Source: an uncultured Prevotellaceae bacterium
GTDB taxonomy: Bacteria; Bacteroidota; Bacteroidia; Bacteroidales; Bacteroidaceae
Assembly: GCA_900318885.1 (NCBI GenBank)
Contig: ONMN01000007.1
Location: forward strand, 1 to 63,376
Reading direction: 5' to 3'
Length of the DNA stretch: 63,376 nt
The notes beneath the pieces were generated by a model. The model did not search any database. It saw nothing but the letters and a program-made list of their open reading frames with translations, and had not been told where the DNA came from. The position numbers and the translations under genes were made by a program. The stretch's first letter is position 1. Each line of letters starts with the position of its first letter. This document shows, piece by piece, positions 54,905-63,376 of the stretch.

Positions 54905-55537
54905 ATGAACAAGACAAAACTTATACTGATTCTAATTATTGTTGTGACGACTATCGTCACATGCATAAACCCCATCTATCCGCATGAGCAATACTTGCAA
55001 CATGCAGGAACAGTACTTCTGCTGATACCGCTTCTTATAGATGCAAGGAAGAACTGTATGCCGATGTCTGCATTTGTAGGAATTGTACTGTTTACCCTAC
55101 TTCATGTGATTGGTGCACGATACATATATTCTTACGTTCCCTATAAAGAATGGTGTACAGCCATTGGTATTGTAGACGCTGATTTTTTCCAAGACCCACG
55201 CAACCATTTTGACCGACTTGTACATTTGTCCTTTGGCATCACGCTGTTTCCGTTTTTCCTCTATTTATGCAGGAACCTTTTCCACCAAAAACCATTGACG
55301 GCTGTTCTCATGGCTTGGCTAATGATACAGACTGGCAGTATGATATATGAACTGTTCGAGTGGACGCTTACCATTGTTATGACTTCCGAGGAAGCCGACT
55401 ACTATAATGGTCAGCAGGGCGATATTTGGGATGCCCAAAAGGATATGGCTTTGGCTATGTTAGGCTCAACGATCATGCTAGTCTATTATCTCGTCAAATT
55501 CAAATTGCAGACTAAACATTTAACAAACGGTTTTTGA
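54905..55537 (+). CDS. DUF2238/YjdF-family inner-membrane protein
   Basis: A 210-residue protein with about six helices. The family fingerprint is clear: DPRNHFDRLVHLSFGITLFP, YELFEW and YYNGQQGDIWDAQKDMALAM. The family is widespread and of unknown function. The start is the first ATG after the promoter. The following small gene lies 10 nt downstream, so they may be cotranscribed. Confidence 0.87.
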   Translation: MNKTKLILILIIVVTTIVTCINPIYPHEQYLQHAGTVLLLIPLLIDARKNCMPMSAFVGIVLFTLLHVIGARYIYSYVPYKEWCTAIGIVDADFFQDPRNHFDRLVHLSFGITLFPFFLYLCRNLFHQKPLTAVLMAWLMIQTGSMIYELFEWTLTIVMTSEEADYYNGQQGDIWDAQKDMALAMLGSTIMLVYYLVKFKLQTKHLTNGF

Positions 55538-55547
55538 AGAAAACAAT

Positions 55548-55889
55548 ATGGCGAGCAAGAGTAATATATTTTACCTTACCGATGCTGGTGAAAATGGAAT
55601 GACAGGCAGAGATGAAATAGGCCTCATACAGGATTATTGTGAATACCTTGAAAACAAATTCAACGATAATCTAGATAAGCCCAATGCGTTGTTCCTTTTT
55701 CGTGAAACATACGATGGAATTTCTCATGTTGTCTGGAGAGTTTATGATGCAGACAAAGTAGACGACATACTTCAAAAGGTAATAGCGGAGAAAGGCCACC
55801 CTCGTGAATTTGATTACGAAATGGAGTATGATGAAGAGTGGAAACTAGTAGAATGGTATCTGCAAGATTTCTCTAAAAAGAATAAATGA
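55548..55889 (+). CDS. Hypothetical acidic protein
   Basis: A 113-residue soluble, acidic protein of unknown family, with DAGENGMTGRDEIGLIQDYC, an FLFRETYDGISHVVWRVYD beta segment and a strongly acidic C-terminus. It has no signal peptide. Size, charge and company (two more unknowns and a zinc ribbon) resemble accessory or immunity-type cargo, but no toxin gene is visible. Confidence 0.65.
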   Translation: MASKSNIFYLTDAGENGMTGRDEIGLIQDYCEYLENKFNDNLDKPNALFLFRETYDGISHVVWRVYDADKVDDILQKVIAEKGHPREFDYEMEYDEEWKLVEWYLQDFSKKNK

Positions 55890-55926
55890 CATCACTTAGA
55901 AACAAGTCAGATAACAATCAGTCGTT

Positions 55927-57147
55927 ATGAGTTTAGAATTATCATTTCATGGTCATATAAAGAGCCGTAAAAGAATTATCAAACAGATAACAGAGACAGC
56001 AGAGCGCTATTCCTATGGTGTGTATACCGACCAGGATAATAGCATCATTGTTACTCTATGTCCTACTGGTGATATCACCTTCAATATTACAGAAGGTGGA
56101 TTCCTCCAAAAGGGGAAAATCGAGGGTTGTTTTCAAAGCACTCCTGCTGGGCCAGGTTTTCACAAGGCTGCAATCGAGTTTATTGATTCACTTAATATTG
56201 AGAATCTGGAATATGAAGATGATACTGAGTATGTCGTAAATCGTGACTTTACGAAACTCTGCGTTAATCACTTTCAGCGATGGCTTGAAACTATTGTTGA
56301 GCATGTTCAGCAAATCGAAGCAGATGGTCCTATATTTGTATGCTGGTCGACAGAGCAGTACAAACCAGATATACAAGGAGCAAAGATTGTAACTCCTGTA
56401 GGTGTATGGAACATCAATAATCTATATCAGTTTATACAAGACAAAGGCGTTGAAGCCTTTGCTGACCGCTTCTTCATTTGGCCCCACGAGGAGCAAGATG
56501 CAATATTCTATAGGAATTGCGCATTGAAAACGCTATGGGAGGATTGCTATTATGCGCCCTCCGACAGGAGCGAAAAAGACGCAGCTAACAACAAATACAT
56601 TATTGAGAATATTGAGCGAGCATACTCGCTTGATCCTCTGTTGCCACTTCCTTATGATAGCTATTGTGAGATATGTCGTTTGGATTGTAAGAAGCCAACA
56701 CTTCCAGAAACAACTGTAAGAATGGTCGATGAGTGCGAGCCTGGTTATAGAAGGGGATTGGTAAAAGACACGATAGACAAAATAACAATTACCATTCCTG
56801 GTACATATCAGCGACAATTCGAATATAATGACAACGGCTGGCCGATTACTATATGGAGTGATAGCAGTTCTAATAGTCTTGTTTGGCGCCTTACTATATT
56901 TGTGTTAGATAAGGAAGTGGAGATGCCTAAATCGGATGACAAGGAGCATCTCTACAATGAAGAGTTCAATATCGAAAATGGGAAGGCATTATTAACTGTA
57001 GACCAGTTCCAGGAAGACGGCAAAGAATACTTCATGGCGGTATGTAATATCGCATCAGGTATGTATTATTACTTGATTACCGTTTCGTATACTAAACAAG
57101 AAGAGTTTGTTCAAATTCACAATCTATTATTAAGAATAACTTGTTAA
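55927..57147 (+). CDS. Hypothetical protein
   Basis: A 406-residue soluble protein I cannot assign. N-terminal region MSLELSFHGHIKSRKRIIKQ with alternating strands, a middle with FVCWSTEQYKPDIQG, and a Cys-containing EICRLDCKKP segment near 259. No membrane span or signal peptide. Its stop is immediately followed by the ATG of the zinc-ribbon gene, so the two are translated together. AT-rich composition suggests acquired DNA. Confidence 0.7.
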   Translation: MSLELSFHGHIKSRKRIIKQITETAERYSYGVYTDQDNSIIVTLCPTGDITFNITEGGFLQKGKIEGCFQSTPAGPGFHKAAIEFIDSLNIENLEYEDDTEYVVNRDFTKLCVNHFQRWLETIVEHVQQIEADGPIFVCWSTEQYKPDIQGAKIVTPVGVWNINNLYQFIQDKGVEAFADRFFIWPHEEQDAIFYRNCALKTLWEDCYYAPSDRSEKDAANNKYIIENIERAYSLDPLLPLPYDSYCEICRLDCKKPTLPETTVRMVDECEPGYRRGLVKDTIDKITITIPGTYQRQFEYNDNGWPITIWSDSSSNSLVWRLTIFVLDKEVEMPKSDDKEHLYNEEFNIENGKALLTVDQFQEDGKEYFMAVCNIASGMYYYLITVSYTKQEEFVQIHNLLLRITC

Positions 57148-57444
57148 ATGGGACATAAACTGATCTGTTTTAAATGCAGGAAATCGTTCAGTATCGGAAC
57201 GGATTATTCCGTAGAGCATAGTAATGTATGCCCAAATTGTGGTAATGTTATGACTATGGTAGATCAAAAGTTTAAACCTCCTAAGAAATCAGATGAAAGA
57301 CAATGGGAGGTCGTTCGTTATCTTGTAGAACATGGTTTTAAATATCAAAATGTAGAGATGGAGGGTGGGCAATTTATATCATATCCCGATACAATTAAAG
57401 AAGCTGTTGAATTTGTTCGTAAATACTCAAAACACCCCAAATGA
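57148..57444 (+). CDS. Small zinc-ribbon protein
   Basis: A 98-residue protein with two CxxC knuckles (CFKCRKSF near residue 8 and CPNCGNVM near 28), the pattern of a zinc ribbon, followed by a helical domain (QWEVVRYLVEHGFKYQNVE). Nucleic-acid or protein binding is possible. It begins at the base after the preceding stop codon. Confidence 0.75.
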   Translation: MGHKLICFKCRKSFSIGTDYSVEHSNVCPNCGNVMTMVDQKFKPPKKSDERQWEVVRYLVEHGFKYQNVEMEGGQFISYPDTIKEAVEFVRKYSKHPK

Positions 57445-57652
57445 TTATTTTTTCTAGTGCTCACCGGGACCGTCAATAATAAGTTATTTAGATTCTCTGG
57501 TTGTTGTTGATGATGTTATCTATGGGCTCTGCAAAAATAAATACTTTTTATTGACTCTTTCCAGCAAGAAAGTCGTTTATAGTACAATCCCATTGTCACA
57601 GTATTCTTCGAACGCACTTCTAGGTCTTATGGAATATTATAGAGAAAAGACA

Positions 57653-58675
57653 ATGTATATTGATGTTATTGGCCTTGTAGTATTGTGCGGTTGTATAATC
57701 ATCACAATAAGAAAAGGATTGTTTCAAAATCTTAGGAGTAATCGGCTTGGTTGGTTAGCTCCTCGAAGAATCGTCACATTGATTCTTCTTCTGATTTTGT
57801 GCATTGAAATTCAAGGTCAATCCCCTGCACAGGCAGACTTGTTGAGAAAAGCTTATAGCAAACATTCAAAATCGTTGTTGTACAGCTTCTTTGATAATTG
57901 GTCTGATGAGATTTCATCCAATGAAAATGAATCTCCTAATAAATGGGTAGCCGAAGCACATAAGGTGTTTGCTGCTTTCTACCAACCTCTTGAACTGGAA
58001 AAAATAGGATGTAGAAGTGATGATAAGGACTTGTATAAAGATAGTCGTTATTTCATTATTCAAGATACACTGCAGAACATTTACATGGCCGATAGCATCC
58101 CGTTTGCATCAGATGAACTTGAATCCTATTACATTAGTCGTATAGAGCAGAAATACCCTAATGACAGTATTCGAAAGGGGTACATAAAAATGGTAGAAAG
58201 AGAAAAACATAACAGAGAATTGGCTCCTGTTTTTGACATAGACTATTCTGCTTTTTCTTCCATAGGGATTCCAACCACTGAAGTAGTTTCAAATATATCA
58301 TTTCGTCCCCCAGTTCAATTCACCGATCGGAAGATTGTTTATCTGACATCTAAATACAAACGGCTTCTTGATAACTTTTTGGGCAACGAACATATTGATT
58401 TGGGAACAGAAAATATCATGCAAGTTGCGCGTTCAAAAGGTAGCAGTCGTAAAAGAATGGAATTCATCAATAATGCCTGTAAGATATTCTATGGACATTG
58501 GGGCGGATATTGGCAATATGAAACTTATCCTGTAGCAACGTCCATTGTATTTGATTCTAAAATGCAACGTGCAGTAGTTTACTACCGTTTGGTTTATGAA
58601 GGTGGTGTTGTTATGCTGGAAAAGCTGAATGGTAGATGGACAATTCTATCTGGTAGACTTACGTGGATAGAGTAA
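57653..58675 (+). CDS. Hypothetical membrane-linked protein
   Basis: About 340 residues. Several starts are possible (57551 TTG, 57629 ATG, 57653 ATG); the last has the best purine-rich upstream sequence (GAGAAAAGACA). Two hydrophobic segments near the N-terminus (IGLVVLCGCIIITI and IVTLILLLILCIEIQG) would place the rest outside the cytoplasm. The body is charged, with a WGGYWQYETYPVATSIVFD segment and a C-terminal NTF2-like or beta-rich end. No family recognised. Confidence 0.6.
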   Translation: MYIDVIGLVVLCGCIIITIRKGLFQNLRSNRLGWLAPRRIVTLILLLILCIEIQGQSPAQADLLRKAYSKHSKSLLYSFFDNWSDEISSNENESPNKWVAEAHKVFAAFYQPLELEKIGCRSDDKDLYKDSRYFIIQDTLQNIYMADSIPFASDELESYYISRIEQKYPNDSIRKGYIKMVEREKHNRELAPVFDIDYSAFSSIGIPTTEVVSNISFRPPVQFTDRKIVYLTSKYKRLLDNFLGNEHIDLGTENIMQVARSKGSSRKRMEFINNACKIFYGHWGGYWQYETYPVATSIVFDSKMQRAVVYYRLVYEGGVVMLEKLNGRWTILSGRLTWIE

Positions 58676-58738
58676 TAGATTCTAAATTTGTCCAACTGCA
58701 TTTGGTGATATAGTCAGATAACGGTGGCCTGCCTCAAT

Positions 58739-58801
58739 ACTTTCGGAGTAATTGAAAATAGTCTTGGAGTATTTAAAATTACTTTCGGAGTATTTTTCTT
58801 T
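58739..58801. repeat. 21-bp tandem array, 3 units
   Basis: Units at 58739, 58760 and 58781, cores ACTTTCGGAGTA or AGTCTTGGAGTA followed by an AT-rich half. It lies just beyond the MFS transporter stop codon. Confidence 0.88.
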
Positions 58802-58824
58802 TTCGCGGACGAAACTGAGGCGGA

Positions 58825-60051
58825 CTATCGGGTGTCGGTGGAGAGCCGACGACCGAGGAAGAACTGACGGCAACGCAGGAAGAACAGCAGGACGCCTGTC
58901 AGATTGACTATCGCCACTGTCCAAAAGGCAGTAGCGTAGCCGTATAGTTCGGCCAAGATGCCACCGAGGAGAATGCCCAAGCCCATGCCGACATCCCACG
59001 AGATGAGGATGGTGGAGTTGGCGGTGCCGCGCTCGTTGTGGTGGGCCATCGAAATCATCATATTCTGGAATGCCGGCCACATGTGACCGTTGCCCAAGCC
59101 GATGAGCAGGGCGGAACCGTAGTAGCCAACGAGATGTAAGATGTTAGATGGCAGATGGAAGATGTCGGTGGAGAGTGTGGGCATTAATATAAATAAGGTG
59201 TAGCCGACGAGTGAGATGACCATTCCTTCGGCGGCGTTGTGGGTAAGAAGGCCCTTGCGCAAGGCACGACCGCCCTGCAGACGCGAGAGAATGAGTCCGA
59301 CAGAGCAGAGCATAAACCAAGTGCCGGTGCCTCCAGTAATGCCCATGACTTGTTTGCCGTAGATGGCGAGATAGTTGCTGAGCACGCCGAAGCAGAAACC
59401 GAAGAAAACCATGTTGATGCCTAGCAACCAGCCGCGCTGGAGGAAGAAACGGTCCAAAGAAAGCGCGCGCTTTGCTTGCACGGGAGTTTTTTGTGGCAAT
59501 TTCACCGTTGCGTCAATGATGAGTCCGAAGGTGGCGACGATGAGTGCGAGCCAGAATAGCAACTGGAAATTATGCGTCTCGGCATAGATGAATACGGCGA
59601 ACGACGGTGCGATGGCCATCGCGAGATTGTTGCTGAGTCCGTAGTAGCCAATGCCTTCGTTGCGACGGGAAGAGGGGAGTACGTCGATGGCAACGGTGGA
59701 GTTAGCGACGGTGAGTGCGCCGAAAGGTCCTCCGTGGAGGGTTCTGACGATGGTAAACAGCAGTAGGGTTGATGCCGCGAGATAGCCAGCAAAGAAGATG
59801 GCGAAGGCCGTGAAACACACCATGAGCACCGTCTTTCGCGGGAAGGAGTCGACAAAGAATCCACTGAATGGGCGGAAGAGCAGTGCGGTGATGGTATATC
59901 CGGAAAGCACCAATCCAATAACATCCTTGGTGGCTCCGAAAGTCTCATGGAGATAGAGCGGCAACAGTGGCGTCAACAAATAAAAGGCGGTGAATAGCGA
60001 AAAATTCGCTATCATCACCTTTATATAGTTGCTATTCCACAGGCGTTCCAT
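58825..60051 (-). CDS. MFS transporter, efflux type
   Basis: A 408-residue permease with twelve predicted helices. Segments VMIANFSLFTAFYLLTPLLP, GLVLSGYTITALLFRPFSGF, VDSFPRKTVL and PSSRRNEGIGYYGLSNNLAM resemble the AraJ/arabinose-efflux branch. Substrate unknown. It starts 48 nt after hisC on the same strand and could be transcribed with the his genes, in the place where hisB is often found in relatives. Confidence 0.85.
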   Translation of the reverse strand: MERLWNSNYIKVMIANFSLFTAFYLLTPLLPLYLHETFGATKDVIGLVLSGYTITALLFRPFSGFFVDSFPRKTVLMVCFTAFAIFFAGYLAASTLLLFTIVRTLHGGPFGALTVANSTVAIDVLPSSRRNEGIGYYGLSNNLAMAIAPSFAVFIYAETHNFQLLFWLALIVATFGLIIDATVKLPQKTPVQAKRALSLDRFFLQRGWLLGINMVFFGFCFGVLSNYLAIYGKQVMGITGGTGTWFMLCSVGLILSRLQGGRALRKGLLTHNAAEGMVISLVGYTLFILMPTLSTDIFHLPSNILHLVGYYGSALLIGLGNGHMWPAFQNMMISMAHHNERGTANSTILISWDVGMGLGILLGGILAELYGYATAFWTVAIVNLTGVLLFFLRCRQFFLGRRLSTDTR

Positions 60052-60064
60052 GGGGCTCGGTAAA

Positions 60065-60104
60065 CTAGAAGCTCTAGATATTCAGACAATCTAGATGTTC
60101 TAGT
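60065..60104. repeat. Diverged octad array spanning the hisC stop codon
   Basis: CTAGAAGC, TCTAGATA, TTCAGACA, ATCTAGAT, GTTCTAGT: an 8-bp rhythm with TCTAGA-like cores. The hisC stop (60100-60102) lies in the last unit. Weaker than the other arrays. Confidence 0.5.
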
Positions 60105-61134
60105 ATTGTCTCAGAGCACTGAGCAGTTCGTTGTTCTCGCTGCGATTGCCGATGGTGACGCGCAGACAGTTGTTGCAGAGCTGGATGCGGGTGCGGTTGC
60201 GGACGATGATACCTTTGTCAACCAGGTAGTCATAGATGGCCTGAGCATCGGTCATCTTTGCTAGGAAGAAGTTGGCGTCGGTCTTATACACCTGTTCGCA
60301 GATGGGCAAATCCTGGAATGCGGACATCAGACGGCTACGCTCGGCAAGCAGGATTTTGACGTATTTGTCGATTTCGTAGGGATCCTTCAACATCATCATC
60401 GCCTGTTGCTGGGTGAGCTGGTTGACGTTGTAGGGATATTTTACCTTATTATATATATTGATGATGTCCTTCGAGGCGAAAGCCATGCCCAGACGGATGG
60501 CTGCCGATCCCCACGCCTTCGACATGGTCTGAAGGATGATGAGATTGGGGTGGGTGGCAAGTTCTTGGCGCAGAGACAGTTGCTGAGCAAAGTCAATGTA
60601 AGCTTCGTCGACAATGACGATACCCTCGAAGCCCTCGATGACCTTCAGGATTTCGTCGCGATTGAGCGAGTTGCCTGTAGGATTGTTGGGCGAGCAGATC
60701 CAGATAATTTTGGTGTGGTCGTCGCAAGCTGCCAACAGCTGGTCGGCATGCATCTCGTAGTTGTCGTCAAGCAACACTTGACGAAACTCGATGTCGTTGA
60801 TGTCGGCACAAACCTGATACATGCCGTAAGTAGGAGCGATAGACACCACGTTGTCGCGACCGGGATTACAGAATACGCGATAAGCGAGGTCGATGGCCTC
60901 GTCGCTGCCGTTGCCCAGGAAGATATTTTCCTCGGGCACGCCCTTGACCTTCTTCAGGGCACTTTTCAGTTCGCGCTGCAGAGGGTCTGGATAGCGGTTG
61001 TAAGGCTCGTTATAGGGATTCTCGTTGGCATCGAGAAAGACGTGAGCCTCCTTGCCGGAATACTCGTCGCGAGCGGAAGAGTAGGGTGCGAGACTCCAAA
61101 TGTTCTTTCTGACCAGTTGTTCTAAGGGCTTCAT
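60100..61134 (-). CDS. hisC: Histidinol-phosphate aminotransferase
   Basis: A 344-residue PLP enzyme making L-histidinol phosphate from imidazole-acetol phosphate. Diagnostic segments are [51 protein letters not shown] and the Schiff-base lysine in [14 protein letters not shown]. It follows hisD after 46 nt, a spacer containing the third copy of the hairpin element. Confidence 0.96.
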   Translation of the reverse strand: MKPLEQLVRKNIWSLAPYSSARDEYSGKEAHVFLDANENPYNEPYNRYPDPLQRELKSALKKVKGVPEENIFLGNGSDEAIDLAYRVFCNPGRDNVVSIAPTYGMYQVCADINDIEFRQVLLDDNYEMHADQLLAACDDHTKIIWICSPNNPTGNSLNRDEILKVIEGFEGIVIVDEAYIDFAQQLSLRQELATHPNLIILQTMSKAWGSAAIRLGMAFASKDIINIYNKVKYPYNVNQLTQQQAMMMLKDPYEIDKYVKILLAERSRLMSAFQDLPICEQVYKTDANFFLAKMTDAQAIYDYLVDKGIIVRNRTRIQLCNNCLRVTIGNRSENNELLSALRQY

Positions 61135-61155
61135 AATTGTCTATTCCTATTTTTT

Positions 61156-61176
61156 TTCGGCGGCTGAACCGTCGAA
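61156..61176 (-). repeat. 21-nt hairpin element, copy 3 (hisD-hisC spacer)
   Basis: TTCGGCGG, loop CTGAA, CCGTCGAA; one mismatch in the stem. In the mRNA direction it is followed by a run of eight A before hisC. Confidence 0.85.
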
Positions 61177-61180
61177 CACA

Positions 61181-62464
61181 CTATTTGATTGAATTGATGC
61201 GTACGGTCATGGCGTTCTTGTGGGCGTCGAGCTGTTCGGCTTCGGCCATCAGTTCTACGGCACGGCCAATATGTCGGATACCATCTTCCGTGAGATGTTG
61301 GAAGGTAATCTTACGGCAGTAGGAGTCGAGGTTGACACCGTTGTAGGCGGTGGCATAGCCGTGCGTGGGCAGGGTGTGATTGGTACCGCTGGCATAGTCG
61401 CCGGCACTCTCGCAAGCGTAGGGACCGAGGAATACACTGCCGGCATTAACTACGCGCTCAGCGAGTTGCTCGTAGTCCTTCACTTGCAGGATGAGGTGTT
61501 CGGGGGCGTAGAGGTTGGAGAGGCTGATCATCTCGTCGACGGAATCGACGAGCACAAGACGGCTGTTATCGAGGGCCTTAACGGCAATTTCCTTACGGGG
61601 TAGTAATGCCAGTTGACGGTCAACTTCTGCCTGTACCTCGCTGAGTTTTGCTTCCGATGTCGTGATAAGCAGTACCTGTGAGTCGATGCCGTGCTCGGCC
61701 TGCGAAAGGAGGTCGGCAGCGACGAATTCTGCATTGGCGGTTTCGTCGGCCAATACGCAAACCTCACTGGGACCGGCAGGCATATCGATTGCGACCTCGT
61801 CGATTGAGACGTGTTGTTTAGCGGCCATCACGTATTGATTACCAGGACCGAAAATCTTGAAGACCTTGGGCACACTTTCAGTGCCGTAAGCCATTGCTCC
61901 AATGGCCTGAACTCCGCCAATCTTGAATATCTTGCTGACTCCGGCAATGCGGGCAGCGACGAGGATGGCGGGATTCACCTTGCCCTCCTTGTTTGGAGGC
62001 GTGCAGAGCACAATCTCCTTACAGCCGGCAATCTTGGCAGGCGTTGCGAGCATGAGGACGGTAGAGAAGAGTGGGGCAGTGCCACCCGGGATGTAGAGAC
62101 CAACGCGTTCGATAGCGACACTCTTCTGCCAACAGGTGACGCCTTCCTGCGTCTTTACCTTCTGACCAACAAAGCGCTGAGAGATGTGGAACACCTTGAT
62201 ATTATGGTGTGCAAGGATGATGGCATCACGGAGTTCGTTGCTGACGAGCTTTTCAGCATCATCCATTTCCTGTTCGGTGACAGCGAGGTTGCCTAGTTCC
62301 GCCTTGTCGAACTTCAGTTCATACTCGCGGACTGCTTCGTCTCCGCGCTGACGGATGTCAGCGAGCACGGTGGCAACGGTCTCGTTGAGTTTTGTCAAGT
62401 CCAAGCGTGGACGAGACGTAATCTCTGCCCACTGTTCCTGTTTCGGATATTTATAGATCTTCAT
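61181..62464 (-). CDS. hisD: Histidinol dehydrogenase
   Basis: A 427-residue zinc enzyme that oxidises L-histidinol to histidine, the last pathway step. VGLYIPGGTAPLFSTVLML, FGPGNQYVMAAKQHVSIDEV and AIDMPAGPSEVCVLADETAN, LSQAEHGIDSQ and YASGTNHTLPTHGYA are characteristic and contain the metal and catalytic residues. Between hisG and hisC in one operon. Confidence 0.97.
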   Translation of the reverse strand: MKIYKYPKQEQWAEITSRPRLDLTKLNETVATVLADIRQRGDEAVREYELKFDKAELGNLAVTEQEMDDAEKLVSNELRDAIILAHHNIKVFHISQRFVGQKVKTQEGVTCWQKSVAIERVGLYIPGGTAPLFSTVLMLATPAKIAGCKEIVLCTPPNKEGKVNPAILVAARIAGVSKIFKIGGVQAIGAMAYGTESVPKVFKIFGPGNQYVMAAKQHVSIDEVAIDMPAGPSEVCVLADETANAEFVAADLLSQAEHGIDSQVLLITTSEAKLSEVQAEVDRQLALLPRKEIAVKALDNSRLVLVDSVDEMISLSNLYAPEHLILQVKDYEQLAERVVNAGSVFLGPYACESAGDYASGTNHTLPTHGYATAYNGVNLDSYCRKITFQHLTEDGIRHIGRAVELMAEAEQLDAHKNAMTVRINSIK

Positions 62465-62475
62465 AATATTTCTTT

Positions 62476-62496
62476 TTCGACGGGAGAACCGTCGAA
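62476..62496 (-). repeat. 21-nt hairpin element, copy 4 (hisG-hisD spacer)
   Basis: TTCGACGG, loop GAGAA, CCGTCGAA: a perfect 8-bp stem. It occupies 21 of the 36 nt between hisG and hisD. Confidence 0.88.
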
Positions 62497-62500
62497 CATA

Positions 62501-63352
62501 CTAAAGTATCATTTTTTCAATCGGGGTAACGAGGATACCTTGTGCACCCATTTCCTTCAGTTTGCCAATGATCTCCCAGAAACGTTTCTGGTCAAGTACA
62601 GTATGAACGGAGCACCATTCCTCGTCGGCCAAGGGAATAATCGTAGGACTCTTCAAGCCCGGCAGCACGTTGATAATCTCCTGCAAACGAGCCTTGGGGG
62701 CATTCATGCGAACGTATTTCTTGTCCTCTGCATCCTTTACAGCCTTGAAGCGGAACAGCATTTCTTCTAATGTGGCACGCTTGTCCTGGCTCATGTTCTT
62801 GTTGCCGATGAGCAGAGCTTCGCTTTGCATCACCACTTCCACTTCGCGCAGATTGTTGCTGACGAGTGTAGAACCAGAGCTGACGATATCAAAGATTCCG
62901 TCGGCAAGTCCTATGCCCGGGCTGATCTCCACGCTTCCTGTAATGACGTGAATCTCGCAGTCGACACCTTGTTCCTTCATGTAGTTGCGCAGGATGTTAG
63001 GATAAGACGTGGCAATCTTTTTGCCATTGAACCAGTTGACGCCACGATATTCTATCTCCTTGGGAATGGCCAGTGACAGACGGCACTGTGAGAAGCCCAG
63101 ACGCGAGATGACGTCGGCATCTTCGCCGCGTTCGATGAACTCGTTTTCTCCGACGACGCCAATGTCTGCAACACCGCTGGCAACACTCTGTGGAATGTCA
63201 TCATCACGAAGATAAAGTACTTCCAGCGGGAAATTACTTGACTGTACCAGGAGTGTACGTTTCGAGGCACTGATCTTGATGTCTGCTTCAGCAAGCAGAT
63301 TCATGGTATCGTCGAACAGACGACCTTTTGATTGTACGGCAATTCTTAACAT
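62501..63352 (-). CDS. hisG: ATP phosphoribosyltransferase (long form)
   Basis: A 283-residue enzyme catalysing the first step of histidine synthesis. MLRIAVQSKGRLFDDTMNLL, DIPQSVASGVADIGVVGENE, PGIGLADGIFDIVSSGSTL and the C-terminal ACT-like regulatory domain (VHTVLDQKRFWEIIGKLKEM) mark the long HisG form, which is feedback-inhibited by histidine and works without HisZ. The promoter must lie in the last 24 bases or beyond the window. Confidence 0.97.
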   Translation of the reverse strand: MLRIAVQSKGRLFDDTMNLLAEADIKISASKRTLLVQSSNFPLEVLYLRDDDIPQSVASGVADIGVVGENEFIERGEDADVISRLGFSQCRLSLAIPKEIEYRGVNWFNGKKIATSYPNILRNYMKEQGVDCEIHVITGSVEISPGIGLADGIFDIVSSGSTLVSNNLREVEVVMQSEALLIGNKNMSQDKRATLEEMLFRFKAVKDAEDKKYVRMNAPKARLQEIINVLPGLKSPTIIPLADEEWCSVHTVLDQKRFWEIIGKLKEMGAQGILVTPIEKMIL

Positions 63353-63376
63353 ATTCTTATTTACCTTTATTTGATT

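Noticed and set aside
58682-59080. Minus-strand ORF with a heptapeptide repeat
   Set aside because: It is out of frame with the real MFS transporter over most of its length; the repeat is better seen as a 21-bp DNA array.

Overview
The window looks like a chromosome segment of a Prevotella-type member of the Bacteroidales. Promoters of the Bacteroidota form (TTTG, 19-21 nt, TAnnTTTG) precede many genes and strong Shine-Dalgarno sites are rare. FeoA is fused to FeoB, ProS is the short type, an RprX/RprY-like pair is present, and several families centred on Bacteroidota (DUF4296, DUF3256, DUF5687, DUF4153) occur. Most of the sequence is ordinary housekeeping DNA. No rRNA, tRNA, CRISPR array or complete insertion sequence was seen.

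Layout: 1-5.1 kb holds a truncated two-domain esterase facing uxuA, a LolC/E-like permease and an aminotransferase. 5.1-13.6 kb is an accessory stretch with two higBA toxin-antitoxin pairs, a long orphan gene, a relic of a third antitoxin, two unknown genes and a BT4734-type/DUF3987 ATPase. 13.6-21.7 kb has a CE1-type esterase, pepD, rlmH, a DUF5687 membrane protein, a LolA-like carrier and ftsK. 21.8-33.3 kb has a 3'-5' exonuclease, an RlmI-like methyltransferase, tilS, ileS, a DksA-like protein, lspA, a DUF4296 lipoprotein with a small gene overlapping its 3' end, a nucleoside transporter, rsmE and a DUF3256 protein. 33.4-39.6 kb has two candidate small RNAs, rpmA/rplU, a TonB-dependent receptor and rprX/rprY. 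39.6-49.2 kb has proS, an OmpA-like lipoprotein, mtgA, feoAB, a secreted unknown protein and a secreted GH2 beta-galactosidase. 49.5-58.7 kb is a second accessory stretch: a TPR protein, a DUF4153 protein, a membrane-anchored serpin, a YjdF-like protein and four unknowns. 58.8-63.4 kb has an MFS transporter and hisC, hisD, hisG.

The most unusual signal is not a gene. Short tandem arrays with locus-specific sequences but recurring unit lengths (7, 8, 11 and 21-22 bp, usually three to seven copies) fill gaps and intrude into gene ends. They supply the stop codons of mtgA, hisC and the DUF5687 gene, touch the start codon of the LolC/E-like gene, and lie inside two reading frames. A separate 21-nt hairpin element occurs four times, always in the same orientation relative to transcription; three copies make up much of the spacers between cotranscribed genes and one sits inside the LolA signal-peptide codons. 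These patterns were read by eye and need a genome-wide search.

Functional links: uxuA, the esterases and the secreted beta-galactosidase suit a plant-glycan degrader. TilS and IleS both act on isoleucine tRNA decoding. LspA is followed directly by a lipoprotein it would process. hisG, hisD and hisC form an operon without hisB at this site.
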